Positions 34,039 to 46,076 of a stretch of 64,000 bases of DNA are shown piece after piece (the first letter of the stretch is position 1; each line of letters opens with the position of its first letter). The notes under the pieces were generated by a model. The model made no database searches. It worked only from the letters and a program-made list of their open reading frames with translations, and was not told where the DNA came from. The translations under genes were made by a program, and so were the position numbers. This DNA is from Triatoma infestans. Lineage: Eukaryota > Arthropoda > Insecta > Hemiptera > Reduviidae. The stretch is from assembly GCA_011037195.1 (NCBI GenBank), contig JAAEAF010006504.1, positions 34,142 to 98,141 on the forward strand, read 5' to 3'.

Positions 34039-34627
34039 CTATTATTATTAGACCGGGTGCTTGGCGGCATGGGACCTAAGCCTATATGGCTTTTATTCCG
34101 CCCCTCTCGATGCCCCCCATATCATCCCCTTAAATAGTCTCCCCCAGTAACGTACTGGTCAGTCTGCAATATTCCAGGATATCCTTTAACTCCAACACGC
34201 CCAAGCAATCCTGCGAGAGTGGTGCCCTCCCAGATAAGCTAAACCTAGGACCAGCGAAACGGGGGCACTGACATGGATAGTGATATACCGTTTCCCTGAC
34301 TCCATCATCGCATTTCTGACAAGTGTTAAACAAGTGACTATGCACCCAGGTGTGTCCAATCACTACCCCCACCAAGGTCCTCAGACCTGTCCTGCTGAGG
34401 GACAGGAGGTAAGCCGAAACTCCCTGCTTAAGTCCTTTTATAAATCTTTTGGCTTGGGGGCACCCCTGCGTGTCCCCCCCAGCATTTCTCCAAGACTCTC
34501 GTCTCCCAAAGTCTAATTTGTTTATCGCGAAACCTCTAGTGACGGCAAGGGCTGGTTCAGGACCACAAAATGGTAATGATGATCCCTCCCTAGCCAACTG
34601 ATCCGCCCTCTCATTGCCCTCTATACC
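34039..34627 (-). mobile_element. 5'-truncated RNase H LINE copy with ~44-bp target duplication
   Basis: Minus-strand LINE 3' end. The ORF begins in the RNase H at MGIEGNERADQLAREGSS and runs to a C/H motif (CQKCDDGVRETVYHYPCQC) and a stop at ~34130. The 3' UTR then ends in (TAA)n at the left border. The flanks 33994-34038 and 34628-34671 are a 44-45-bp direct repeat with a few mismatches (AATTAGATAGGGAT...CTTTGACTTA). The reverse transcriptase is absent. Same 3' end family as 489-596. Confidence 0.87.
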
Positions 34628-34849
34628 CATTCAAGCATGCAAAATTAGATAGGGATATTATCTTTGACTTAATCTAATTTAGTGACTCAGCCCATTGTTT
34701 ATTAGCTGAGCTTCCTGCTAACACTTTTTGTAATTCGAAGGAAGAGGTCAGAACTTAAAATTAAAAAGAGAGTTTAATATAGGGTAGACTTTCAGTAAAG
34801 AGGGATTCTAAATTCCTATGTTTCACCTCCAAATTGGTTCCAGAATCTT

Positions 34850-35275
34850 AGCAGAGATATTCTTATAGTCTGGATACAGGTCCAAGGGAGTCTATGTGAG
34901 AATAAGGGAGTAGATGTGTTGGCTAAATTAAGCGCCTTCTTCGCTTAATTTAGTCACCAAATTAGTGTGTCGCTGTACATGCATATCTGTCAAATTTCCA
35001 CTGATAGACAACCACATCTTTAAGGTAAGTTCAATGGATGATCGACTGCGAAAAATGCCGACTATGAATCTATGTGATTGATAGTGAAATGTTGCTGTCT
35101 TTCACGAACTTCTCTTATATATCTAATTCTTATTCCTTGCATTTGTGGTTTAAGAAGACATTAGTAGTTTTTTCTAGCTTTTGCATTACAAGATTAAATG
35201 TCAATTTATTTTACAGATTGTTTAGTTTATGAGATTAGCTTCAAGACCTTTGTTCGGCGCAGATTGTCTGTGAAA
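34850..35275 (+). pseudogene. heavily decayed LINE RNase H remnant
   Basis: Traces such as ENKGVDVLAKLS and a TTTCACGAACTTCTCT block match the better copy at 39560-40230 in the same order. No frame longer than ~20 codons survives. Confidence 0.5.
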
Positions 35276-35355
35276 AGTATAGGCTATTTCCCTCCACTCG
35301 AATATGTTCGAGGATCTGTGAATCTTTATTCTTTGTAGATTCGTTTCGGGGGACT

Positions 35356-36207
35356 GGCTTGCTAATCAGGACCCTGCTTTATTGTTTCTTTTCTTAGGGG
35401 ATCGTTAAGTGGTTCCCAGAGACAAGTAATATTAATTTACAGAAACCCTTTGATCCTGGAAACCCACTCATGACAGAAACCCTTTGAAGCTAACCTTAAA
35501 TGAGGTAGACAACAAATTAGGACATGAAATCTGATTCTAATCCTGGCTTTCTAATCACGACCCTGTTTTATCGTGTTTTTTTTCTTAGGGGACCGTTAAG
35601 TGGTTCCCAGAGACAAGTAATATTAATTTACAGAAACCCTTTGATCCTAGAAACCCAGATCGTGACAGAAACCCTTTACAGAAGCTAACCTTAAATGAGG
35701 TAGATGAAATGTTTTTGGTGTGATGTGTGTTTGTAATGGCTTGAGCGGTTTTGTAAAAGGGCTTGTATGTATGTTTGAGATAGAAGTATTAGTAATAATC
35801 AAAAGAGCACCACTGTTCTTAAAATAGATATATTCTTTAAAAGAAAATTAAGTTACTTTACAATATCACAATAATAAGCTTATAATAAACTCTTATGTTA
35901 TAACTTAAAATTGGTACAGTTCTGATGTGTTCTCCTTGCTGTCTACAACAAATCTGGCTTGAAAAGAATGTCTTCTCTTTGTTCGTTCAATTCCTCCCTT
36001 GTGAGAAGAAGGGGATAAGTACAATGGCATCAAGGTTGATGAACTGTCCCAGTAACTGTACTTTTCTACCTGAAATGTCCTTTTGCAAGGGAATCGTCAT
36101 ATATTCTTGATATTTTTGATTTTTTTTTCTTAAATTAATATATTTTTATGTTTCTTGCATCCATCACATAGACAACCTATTAGGAGATGAAATCTGATTC
36201 TAATCCT
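35356..36207 (+). repeat. ~190-bp tandem duplication, second unit split by a solo LTR
   Basis: Unit 1 (35356-35544) and unit 2 (35545-35704 plus 36173-36207) share GGTTCCCAGAGACAAGTAAT and TTACAGAAACCCTTTGATCC. Unit 1 preserves the empty site GAGGTAGACAAC that unit 2 has filled with the LTR. Confidence 0.85.
35705..36168 (-). repeat. solo LTR-A of the gypsy family
   Basis: 464 bp from TGAAATG to CATCACA, with a 4-bp duplication TAGA at 35701-35704 and 36169-36172. Body as in 3131-3581 (AAGAAGGGG, CATCAAGGTT, CAGTAACTG). The tandem unit upstream supplies the unoccupied allele, which verifies both ends. Confidence 0.9.
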
Positions 36208-39200
36208 TCATATCCCATACGTCCATGCATTTAAAGATATTATCTGCAGGTTCACAAATTCCACACACTACAATAGCTCCAAAATGATGAGATTTTTTTT
36301 CCCCCTTGAATATCTTTTTCTATAATCTCTAAGTAATATTTTATTCCGCCAATCCTCTTGGTTCCACTCTAAGGTCCTAGGTCCTCTAGAGATACATTAC
36401 GTTTTAGGCTAGGTGACAAGTTCCAATATCAACACCCCACTAAGAAAATCATTATATTATGTAATTAGTCTAGGGAATATAAGCTGTATATACAAGCGAA
36501 TCCGTTTACCTCTAAACTTTTTTTCAACACTTTTACAGATTGCCTGTCCGTTTAAATTTTAAATTCACTACTCTTTCTCATACTCTTCAAACAACTCTTG
36601 TGTTTGGAAGTTGCATTTTCTTTCTTAACTTCTTTTCCCCAACCCGTAAAAAAAAAAAAAATGTTATGCTATATAAACCAAAAAGCGATAAAAAAAACCT
36701 ACAAAAATAAAATGAATATAAAAAAAGTAATAAATCAGTAATATACTATACTTTCTTTGTTTTGTCTAAATTTATTTCATTTTTTTTTTTTTTTTTAGCT
36801 AATATTTAGAATACATTTTTTCATTTTCCTACAATTTTTTACATATTCTGTCTTATTATCTTTTAAAAATAAATAAATCATTAAAACTGATTTCAATGTG
36901 CATTTTTTTTTTATAGATTTTTATTATATATATATTGTAAAAATTTTAATATAATTGAGGCATTTGTTTTTTTAATCTTTTCTTTTCATATTTATTTTTT
37001 TTTTATTTCCTTATTTAGTTTATTTTCTCTTAATATGATCTTTTAGTATATTTTATATGATAAAAAGAAATGCTAATAACTTTTTTTGTTGCACATGTAG
37101 ATGTAATTAAAGAAAAAAGAAAGAAAAGTAAAATAAAATTAACGGGATCTCTCTGTATTTGCTGGAACTAGTCAAATTTGTCATGAGAATCTTGTTTATT
37201 ATATACGTACATTATACAAGTATATTTTTAAAACAAATATTCACTTATCATGATTGTCATGGGAATGCAATAATGTCTCCTATCATTTAATTAAATCAAT
37301 TTTTTTTAATAATATTTAAGACTTTTCTTTTTTAATTTTATTATAGATATTTTCTTTTAATTAATTTTTTTGTAATATTTTTTTTTTTTATATATATTAT
37401 TCCTAGAAAGTTAAGTATGATTTGTATTAATTTAGCCATTTTTTTTTTTTTTTTTTATAATACGTATTTTTTACTTACTATTTTCAATAAGGGCAGCTTT
37501 TATTATAAATATTTAATTATAACGTGGACATTATTGCTTAACCTTTTATTATTTTATTTAAGGTGAAAATATAAATAATATTTTATGTTCATTTTTTTTT
37601 TTTGTAAGACTATTTTTGTTTAGTTAAAAAAAAAAAATGATGCTGCCAATTTTAATTAATTTTGTTTAATTATAATTTTAAGTATGCCTTTTAAATAAGC
37701 TGGAAATGTTAATTTATTACATGTGCTGCTTAAAAAAAATACTGTAGCAATTTGGGCAGCTTTATTGAATTTAATTTTTTTTAATTAATTTTACTGTTTC
37801 TTTTTTTTCTTTTTTTTTTTTTTTTTCTTTTTAGTATTTCATTTTATTTAATGCAACGACTCATGAACTTTCATTAAATATTTAAAAAAAAAGAAAAAGA
37901 AGAACAGGAATTTGGAGAGAAAAAAAAACAAACAGTTTGCATTGCATGATGGGTAACTTTATATAATCTTTGTATCAGCACACAAGTTTGTTGTTTTCGT
38001 TTGTTTGTTTTTTTTTTTTAGTTTATATTTTACTTTTTGTAATTTAATTTTTAATTTTTTTTTTATCATTATTTATCACTTAGAAAAGCGATTACATATG
38101 ATAAATCAATAACAATTCAGCCATTTTATTTTACTTCTTACAATAAAATTGTTCTCCTTTATGTTGCATGGTACTTCATTATTAATAATAGTTTTATTTT
38201 AAAGTAAAGTGTCTTTAGGGAAGTCCTTTTTTCCCAGCAGTTATAATACTAATATAAATTCCATATATTTGTTCTAATTAATACCTTTGATTTATCGTTT
38301 TTTATCGTTGTGAAGCCCTGAAAATGGTACGATTTTCAGGGAACTGGATTGCCTCCCATGAAATGCTTTATAATGAAAATTAAAATAAAATAAAATAAAC
38401 TATAAAGTAAATAAAGGGTACTCGTTTTAGGAGGACCAAAAAAAAAAACTGTACGAAATAAATTACTCTTAATACTAAACGATAAGGTAATTTTTCCCGA
38501 CAGCGCCTTTGCCAATGCCATCCATTTCAATTTTTTTTTTTTACACTTTTACACTCGATCAAAATTATAAAGTGTTGCAGTAATTCATGAAAAAAGTCAA
38601 AATGAAAAGGCGCTGCATAAATTTGGGACACATGCAAGGCGTTAGAATTGATAAAAAAAAAAAAACACCTTGGTTTTCTAGGAGATTATGCCAATTTAAT
38701 TGGCCTCAAAAGATTTCCAATTTTCTTCCACGAAACTCTGAATCCTGCTAGAAAAAAAAAAAGGAAGCTCTTTGAGCTTCTTTGTTAGAGTACGACAAAA
38801 ACTATCCCGCGAAGTGTATCGGAAAACTAGTGGCTAAAGAAAGACTGAATCATGTTACTACTGCAAACTTTATTGGTTTGACTTTTACTTCTGGTCTTTA
38901 CTGGTTTATTGTTCCTTTTCCAAACAACTTATATATTGTAAAGCATTTCTAAAGAGGTTAGTTAGAGATGTCAACGCTTCTATAATTCTTTGCTAGCCAT
39001 TTTAAAAGTTATACAAACGATTGAAGTCTTTTGCAGATTATTAGTTCATGTTGGAAATTTATAAAAATACCAATGGAAATCATTTCCAAAATATCAAAAG
39101 TGAAAAATGTTATGCAATTTTGATGGGTAGTAAGTTATATTTTTATGATTCATATATAAGAAAAAAAATGTTATCAAGAATAATGCTGCTAGTAGTTTTG

Positions 39201-39559
39201 ATACACTGTTAGGCGCTTTATGAATAAAGTCACTGAAATTTAGAATGCTCGATGTTGCTTTATAGGATTACGAAGAGTTGAGCGAAAATTTTCAGTAAAA
39301 TTGGACGCTACTGTTAGTAGGGGGAAAACTCTGATTGCGAATGTCAGAAATATGATAAGACAAACATATGAGAGCGACTTCTGCCAAAAAAGAAAAAAAA
39401 TCGTCATCTGCCAGGCAATAGGCTTTTGCATGATTCTAATAATTTTCTATAAATAAATTAAGCTTTAAAATAAAGGGTTTATGCCTGCTTGGAAATTCAA
39501 GCTGGTTGAAGGCATTGAATTATTGTCTCTTCACCTCTAAATTGTTATATAATGTTCCA

Positions 39560-40230
39560 AAAGACGAAGAGCAGTACTCCTCAAAGGTTCTGGTCCGGGA
39601 TATTAGGTCACGAATCATGGAAATGAGGAGGTAGATAGGTTAGCCAAATTAGGCACCTCTCTCTCTCTCTCTCTCTCTCACTGGTCTCGACCCTGCTGTT
39701 GGAGTGTCCTTGGACATTATCAAGCTTCCAGGCATGAATGGACTCCCATCATCCATCCCTATGAGATCAAAGGGTTGTTGGCCGTCTAAGATACTCAGTG
39801 GTATGAGCCCCATCGGAGAGATGTTGCTGTGTCTTTCACAGACTTCTCTCAGGCACCTGGTCGGATTCCTTACTGGGCATTGTGGCTTGAGAAGATACCT
39901 TTACATGATGGGGCTCATACCAAATCCCTTTTCTAGAGGTAATGAGACAGTGGAAGAAACACCATCTCATATAGATTGCCTGGGTTGTGAGAAACTTAGG
40001 TTCAGGACCTTTGGTCGGGACAGGATGTCGTTGGAAGAGCTAAGGCTGTTTTCCTTTAAGGTTATGGTCCAATTTGTCCGGAATCCTAGATGGGTAAGAC
40101 CCGGAAATGGATTCTTGTTTTAAACCCGGTATTGTTCTTTGAAGTAGCTATATGAGTCCTGAGAAGCTTTGGATATTGCAGGGTATGGTTGCCTTTCCCT
40201 CCCCTTATTATTATTAATAATAATAGTAAT
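39560..40230 (+). pseudogene. LINE RNase H and C-terminal tail remnant
   Basis: Plus strand. EEVDRLAKLGTS marks the end of the RNase H, a (TC)n expansion follows at 39660-39679, then LRHLVGFLTGHCGLRRYLYM and a degraded Cys/His tail (SRGNETVEETPSHIDC). It ends in a 3' UTR and a TTATTATTATTAATAATAAT tail near 40205-40230. The long frame at 39704-40123 is a surviving part. Same family as 34850-35275, less decayed. Confidence 0.72.
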
Positions 40231-41370
40231 AAGGTTTAAAATTCCTTTAATCTTTATTTTCAACAAAGTCCCTTTGAATTTCATATTCTAATCGTGGATC
40301 CCTTATACAATATTAATGATTAGATATTTATGAATATCTTGCAACATTTCTTGCTGACTGAAAGTTGAGGGCGCCTTAAGTTTATTTGTGGCATTGTTGC
40401 TGGATGAACTGGGTCAATTATGGTCTTTAAAGTTCCCTCGCAATAATAACGGAAAAAGACAACAAAATGTCGTTTAATTTGTTTAAGATACCGTAAGTTG
40501 GCAGTGAATAAAGCGTAAAGCGAAAAAACTTTCTGTTGATGTCTATTTATGCTAGGTATACTCGGTGCAAATATCTATAGATGGATGAGACCTCTGAGGA
40601 CAAATTTGTCAAATATTGCCCCACTTTATACGTAATGTAACTCATTAATACACTATATTCAGCACGGATACTTTGAGATTTGATGTGGTCACCATCCTTG
40701 GCCAAGAATATCATGCTTACCTTAAAATCGAGGTTACCACGAGATGCTTATACGTTCGTTAATATATTCAAGTTTTTTTTTGTTTGTTTTTTTTTTTTTT
40801 TTTTTTTTGAAGTACACAAGCTATTAAAAAATTAAATCAATTAGTATTTTTAGGCAACACATACACTATGTGTACGTACCATGCTTTTATCAAATGCATT
40901 TTAATAACTCCTAATTGACTTAATTATTTGCATAATATTTGTTATGGCGAATTAATTTATTTATCATATGTACGCTTCTAATCTTCTTGTTTGTATTGCC
41001 CGTAATATATATATTGCTGTCACATTTGCACTTGAGCATGGAGTGTTAACACTTAAAGCACTTTCAATTGCACCTTTTCTCCGCCCAGATATATATTATA
41101 CATAGGTGCATGCTGAGTGAGGAAATGAAAGGCATGAAACTGCACTATGTCTATATAAAAAAAAAAAAACTACTACAATATTCTTAAAAAGAATAATATA
41201 AAAATAAAATAAATAAAGTTTATAAAGAAATAATGATAATAACAAGAGAAAACAGAATATAATTTATTTTTTATTTTTCATTTTGTGGAAAATAAGATAT
41301 ATGATTTAAAAAAAAAAAAAAAAACAAAATCAATTGAGCTTTGTGTTTATTCTCTCTATATATCAATTAG

Positions 41371-41673
41371 AGGGAGCCAAAGAAGAAGAAGAGGCGCCAT
41401 AGGAAGGAAAAACTAACAGATGCTGATGGTTATGGACCAAATTCAGAAATGCCAGTGCCTACAGTATCCAATCATAGTACAGGTGGACTACCGCAAAGGA
41501 TGAATTATTATGCAAAATCATTTCCAGCTCCAGATTATTCACCATCACCATATTTTTGTCCAGCACCACCGCCACCATCACAACAAGCTAGGACGTTCGC
41601 ATCATATGATAACGCCCGTACACTAAGAGCAACATATTATCAACCAAATAGTATTGATAAAGCAGAAATATAA
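41371..41673 (+). CDS. terminal exon of the unidentified host gene
   Basis: Begins in phase 0 right after a pyrimidine-rich acceptor ending ATCAATTAG. Encodes 100 residues to TAA. First a strongly basic run, REPKKKKRRHRKEK, which could be a nuclear signal or membrane-proximal stretch. Then LTDADGYGPNSEMPVPT, a Tyr/Pro-rich part (SPSPYFCPAPPPPSQQ) with possible SH3/WW ligands, and a C-terminus NSIDKAEI that might bind a PDZ domain. There is no hydrophobic segment. Codon composition differs sharply from the flanking A/T DNA. Not matched to a family from memory; most likely the cytoplasmic tail of a membrane or adaptor protein. Confidence 0.75.
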   Translation, partial: REPKKKKRRHRKEKLTDADGYGPNSEMPVPTVSNHSTGGLPQRMNYYAKSFPAPDYSPSPYFCPAPPPPSQQARTFASYDNARTLRATYYQPNSIDKAEI

Positions 41674-42252
41674 TTATGAACTATTTGTTACTTATTTTGT
41701 TTTTTTTTTCTTGCGCATGCCGCACACTTTTATTTTTTATACCTTGTATAGTCCTTTTTTTTTTTTTCTTTTTTTAATTTATTTATTTATTTTCTTCACA
41801 GCAAATAAACACACAGTATTCACTTAAAAAAAAAAATTAAAAAAAAAAAAAAAAAAAAACAAAATTAATCACGCTTTCTCCGCTAAAGGGCCTTGGTAAT
41901 TTTAAATAAATCTCCCCCTTTCTTATATTGTATATAATATTATAATTACATAATACATTATATGTATATTAATAAAAAAAACTTTATAATATAATGGAGA
42001 AATAAAAAAAATATAAAAAAAAAAAAAAAAAAAAATTCAATTTGTTTAAATATTGATATATTATGGTATTTATTTTTGTATTAATTTCGAATATATATAG
42101 ATGTTACCCGAGCTTAAAATACAATATTAAATAAATAAAAAACAAAAACAAAAAAAAGAACGCCCAAACCAAGGCCTATTAATTTCAAAGACAAAAAAAA
42201 AATTTTTAATGAAAAACAGGGTGTTCTATAATTCTGTGTAAATGTTAATGTA

Positions 42253-42301
<49 letters not shown>

Positions 42302-43300
42302 ATAATACAACTCTTTTTCAAGCCTCTTCTCATCCAAAGATATATTATTTTTTTTTTATATTATTATTATTATTATTATTATACTCAGTTATTAAATATT
42401 TGTGTGCCAAACACTTCTGCATTGCAAAATGAATAAAAAAATAAAAAATTAAAAAAAATTAAAAAAAATCTATTCACTACAGGAATGATATGGCACTAAA
42501 AAAAATTATGCTTTATTAAAAAAAATATGTTTTAATTTTTTTTTTTTTTATAATTAGTGTTTTTTTTTAATAATTAGTCCGGATAGAAATTTTAAATACT
42601 GTTATAAATATGTGTATAATACACTTTTTAAATAATTAAAAAAAAAAATATTATAAAAAAAAAATATATTTATATATATTTCTGTTACGAATATGAGACA
42701 ATAATATTATAATGATTTCTATAATATTGCCAAACTTTATTTTTAAAAAAAAAAAATTTTTTTTTTTTTAATGATTTATTTTTCAAAAAAAAAAAAAAAA
42801 AAATATAAAATAAAATAAATAATATAACCTTTGCATAAAAAATGCAAAAAAAAAAAAAACTGTTTCTAAGTTTAAAGTTTATTATTGGAGAATGGAAAAA
42901 ATTAAATAAAATAATAAAGAAATGTTGTGTTAATTAATATTAAAAAAAAAAAAATAATAAAAAATAAATACCAATTTTTTAATGATTGTAAAGTGTAGTA
43001 TTTAAGGAAGAGTAAAGAAAAATAAAAAAAAAAATATAAAATAAAAATGCCTAAATGTCTCATTGTGTATTTAATTAAAAATTAAATATATATAAATATA
43101 AATATATAAATGAATTTATTCGAGCTGAATATATTTGTAATGTAATTATTGTTCTGATTGTTTTATTTTATATTAAAAAAAAAATAAATAAATAAATAAA
43201 TAACGGTCTTTGTAAATATTTGCCTAATGTATATATAAATAAATTTATATTTAAGCGTACGAAATGTTTGTGTTTTTTAAACAATAAAGTTTTTTATTTT
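41674..43300 (+). other. probable 3' UTR of the host gene
   Basis: Extremely A/T-rich with a 40-bp A run at 42258-42299 and several AATAAA signals. The one at 43283-43288, followed by T/GT-rich DNA, is a good candidate for the distal poly(A) site. The exact end is undetermined. Confidence 0.45.
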
Positions 43301-44305
43301 ATTTTTATTTTTTTTTTTTGTCGGTGTTAAATTATTATAAATAAATACCCGGGGGGGGGGGGAGTTGACTATGAAAAAAAAAAATTATTAAAATTAAATA
43401 ATCAAATATAATTAATAATTATTCCATCCAAAATTATGACTCTTTTTAAAAAATAAAAAAAAAATACAAAATGAAGAAAAGGATCATTTTGGAAAATATG
43501 AAATTGAGTAAAAAAAAAATGATCAGCAATAAAAATTCTTGTTCTATGTTTCAATAATTTAATTTATAAAAATTACATATTAACCCCAAAAAAATTCATT
43601 AAAGAAGGAAGTAATAAGAAAGAGTTAAAAAAAAATATTTATATAGATTTAAAATATGGCACCGGCTTAAAAATTTAAAAAAAAAAAAAAATCATTATCA
43701 TTTTGTAGTTTATATTTTTTTTTTTTTTAATTGAAACGAAGTGGATACAAAAAAACTGTACCAATAATAATATCTTGATATAAACGTTATAAGTTTAAGG
43801 CGAAAATAAGAAAAGAAAATAATGTATTATAGACATTTTCTTTCCTTAATAAACACTTTTTTTAAAAAAAAAAAAAAGAAAAATGTATATGGTAGATATT
43901 GTTAAGGATGCATTTATACTGTAAAATGACTTGGAATATAGATATATATAATATATATTCATATATATATATATATCGATATAAATGTAAATATTAAATG
44001 ATTGTTTCAATTCATTTGAAAAAAATAAAATAAAATAAAGAAAATTATAGTAATAGATTTAAATAAAATTAATAAAAAATAAAAAAAAATGAAAAAGAAA
44101 TTGTAATTTGAAAATAAAATTTCCTTAATTGTGTCATTTTTATTATTATTATTATTATTTTTTTTTTTTAAAAAAAGAAAAACCTTTTTCACTGGGATGA
44201 AAATAATTACAGCCTTTTATCTGTTATAAATAAATTATGTAAATTATTAGAAAGTTGGTTTCATTTTTTTTTTTCTTTAATTCTTATTTTGAGTAAGTAT
44301 AATGG
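43301..44305. other. A/T simple-sequence region
   Basis: Homopolymer A and T runs, a G10 run at 43351-43362, and (AT)n near 43938-43980. No gene. Confidence 0.6.
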
Positions 44306-44310
44306 ATTGG

Positions 44311-44535
44311 GAAGGCATTAGCTCAGTGGTAGCGCGCTGGATTAGCAATGCGGCGGTCCCGGGTTCAAGTCCAGCTAGGCTGCCCTTAGATTTTTTCTTT
44401 CTAGGAGCGTCTTACAGCTCACTGTCCGCTGATGGACAGTGTTGTCTGTAACGAGACGACACTGCCTGGTGGCCAGTAGTGTACTGAGAAGGCTCCGGTC
44501 ACCAATGTGCATAGATGTTGACACGCCTTAAATTA
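44311..44535 (+). mobile_element. SINE-T copy, tRNA-derived
   Basis: Nearly tRNA-shaped head: TTAGCTCAGTGGTAGCGCGC A box, GGGTTCAAGTCC B box. A body follows with CAGCTCACTGTCC, GGACAGTGTTGTCTGTAAC, GAGAAGGCTCCGG and an A/T tail. The acceptor stem does not pair well, so it is a SINE and not a tRNA gene. Confidence 0.85.
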
Positions 44536-44931
44536 AAATAAAATAATAATATTCTTATTGCAAACAATCTCTGAGTAACTTGGTAAAGATCACAAGACTT
44601 GGGATTTATCACGTTTCTCAAATTTCCAATCAAATTTTATTTGAGGATGCACAATTGTCATCAATTGGAGTGAAGAAATTGTAAGAGAGTATCCAGGCGT
44701 TAATAGCTAGGATTAACTACATAACTGAGTGATGTTAACTACCAGACTAACCACATAATTGAAAACAATGCATGTGAATGGTTACGCATTATATTTGAAT
44801 GAATAAAAGCAATTAATAACAATTAATTGAAATGGAATAAAACGCTAAAGTGTGTAGTTTATCTCTGATTCCCTAAATTCCTTTGAAGACATTCCACTAG
44901 AATGTCATAAACATATCATATATATATACAT

Positions 44932-45290
44932 AATGGATGTGATAAGGAGAGAGAGAGAGAATTAGAGAGAATGGATTTTAGAGAAATAAAGTAGATGATA
45001 TGCTGAACACTGTATAATAAATGGAACACATAAACTGCAAGGACTGTACAGTAAAATAGAAGTTCGGTAGCGAGCGAGATATGTATAGAGACAGACTGGC
45101 TGAGTGATGTGGTAAGGTTGTAAACTCGTTGTAAAACTGCCCTTCTGAAGAGCTAGCTCGGCTGTGTATATAATATATATTCATAGTCACCCACCCTAGT
45201 CTGGTCTATGTAGCGAGTAACTAAATTGATTCAATTTTGTGTTTCTCCGCTCTTTGGATCCTATGAATCTATAATGATTCGGATCCCATT
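44932..45290. repeat. R340 LTR-like repeat, copy 2
   Basis: Begins near ATGGATGTGATAAGG and ends GGATCCCATTGCA; matches 23000-23321 through CGGTAGCGAGCGAGAT and the GTGTTTCTCCGCT block. A TATATA box sits in its middle. No flanking duplication found. Confidence 0.62.
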
Positions 45291-45380
45291 GCAGTAAGTT
45301 ATTAGCTTATATAATTTGCTTGAGTAGTTCAGTAATAATAAAAAAATAGCTATTTGTTAAAAAAAGCTTAAATAAAATAT

Positions 45381-45741
45381 TTTAACGTTTTTCCCTAAAC
45401 TAGCTACTGCAACTAGCCGCTAAGTGGGTTAGTTTAGATAAATCACACTAAACTTCAAAACAACACCAATTTATTGTTTAACACAATAAATTACAAATAA
45501 AGCACATAAATACACTGTTTAAACCAACAAAAATTGTCTTAGTTCACTTTTCACAAATATGCACAAACAAGACAGACTCACTCGAGCTGTTCTTTTCTAT
45601 TTATACCAGTGGAGAAGGGTCTGGAAGGTTCTAGAATATTCTAGAAAAATCTAGAGCGCCCTGCTAGCGCTTCCCAGCGGCCACGAAGAGAAAATGAGGT
45701 GCCTGCTTTCTCTCCTAGATGGCACTAGTGGCTGCGTTACA
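45381..45741 (-). repeat. solo LTR-B, copy 2
   Basis: 361 bp, similar along its length to 31293-31693 (CTAGCTACTGCAACTAG, CACCAATTTATTGTT, GATGGCACTAGTGGCTGCG). Flanked by ATAT at 45377-45380 and 45742-45745; the first TG is mutated to TT. Confidence 0.82.
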
Positions 45742-45904
45742 ATATGTTTTTATAAATCTAAAGAATATTATTATTAGAAGATTAGAATTCCTAATAGCTG
45801 TGGCAGAAAGACACTGAACAAAACAAAATGTCGATTAGAAGTACTCGACTATCAATGTTACCTGTGGTTTTAGGGCAAAGTGCCCTAAAATGTAATCTCC
45901 CGCA

Positions 45905-46074
45905 CATACAATCAAGAAATCAACTATCAAAAAACCAACGTGTAATAGAACCATTGCGTTGAAGTGAACTCTCTACACGAACATGATAAATTTACTCCGT
46001 ATAACAATGAATGAAAATCCGAAAACGGGCAGGAATAAAACGAAACATGCATGCTACGATGGATAAATAACATA
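45905..46074 (+). repeat. R170 repeat, interrupted at its end by mariner
   Basis: Holds GAAGTGAACTCTCTACACGA, ATGAATGAAAATCCGAAAA and CATGCTACGATGGATAAAT. The hammerhead core is damaged here (no CTGANGA). Confidence 0.72.
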
Positions 46075-46076
46075 TA

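Larger units (their letters stand above)
32507..41370 (+). other. intron of the host gene (~8.9 kb)
   Basis: GT (32507-32508) to AG (41369-41370, after a TATTCTCTCTATATATCAATT tract). It contains LINE fragments at 34039, 34850 and 39560 and a solo LTR at 35705. The stretch 36210-39559 is very A/T-rich with no recognised feature. Linkage rests on phase match and composition, not on transcript data. Confidence 0.6.

Noticed and set aside
42242..42436. Open frame beginning with a poly-lysine run
   Set aside because: Translation of a poly(A) tract and (TTA)n repeats in the A/T-rich 3' region.
44311..44382. Candidate tRNA gene
   Set aside because: Internal promoter boxes are good, but the acceptor stem mispairs and the sequence continues into a SINE body shared with 60280 and 61729.
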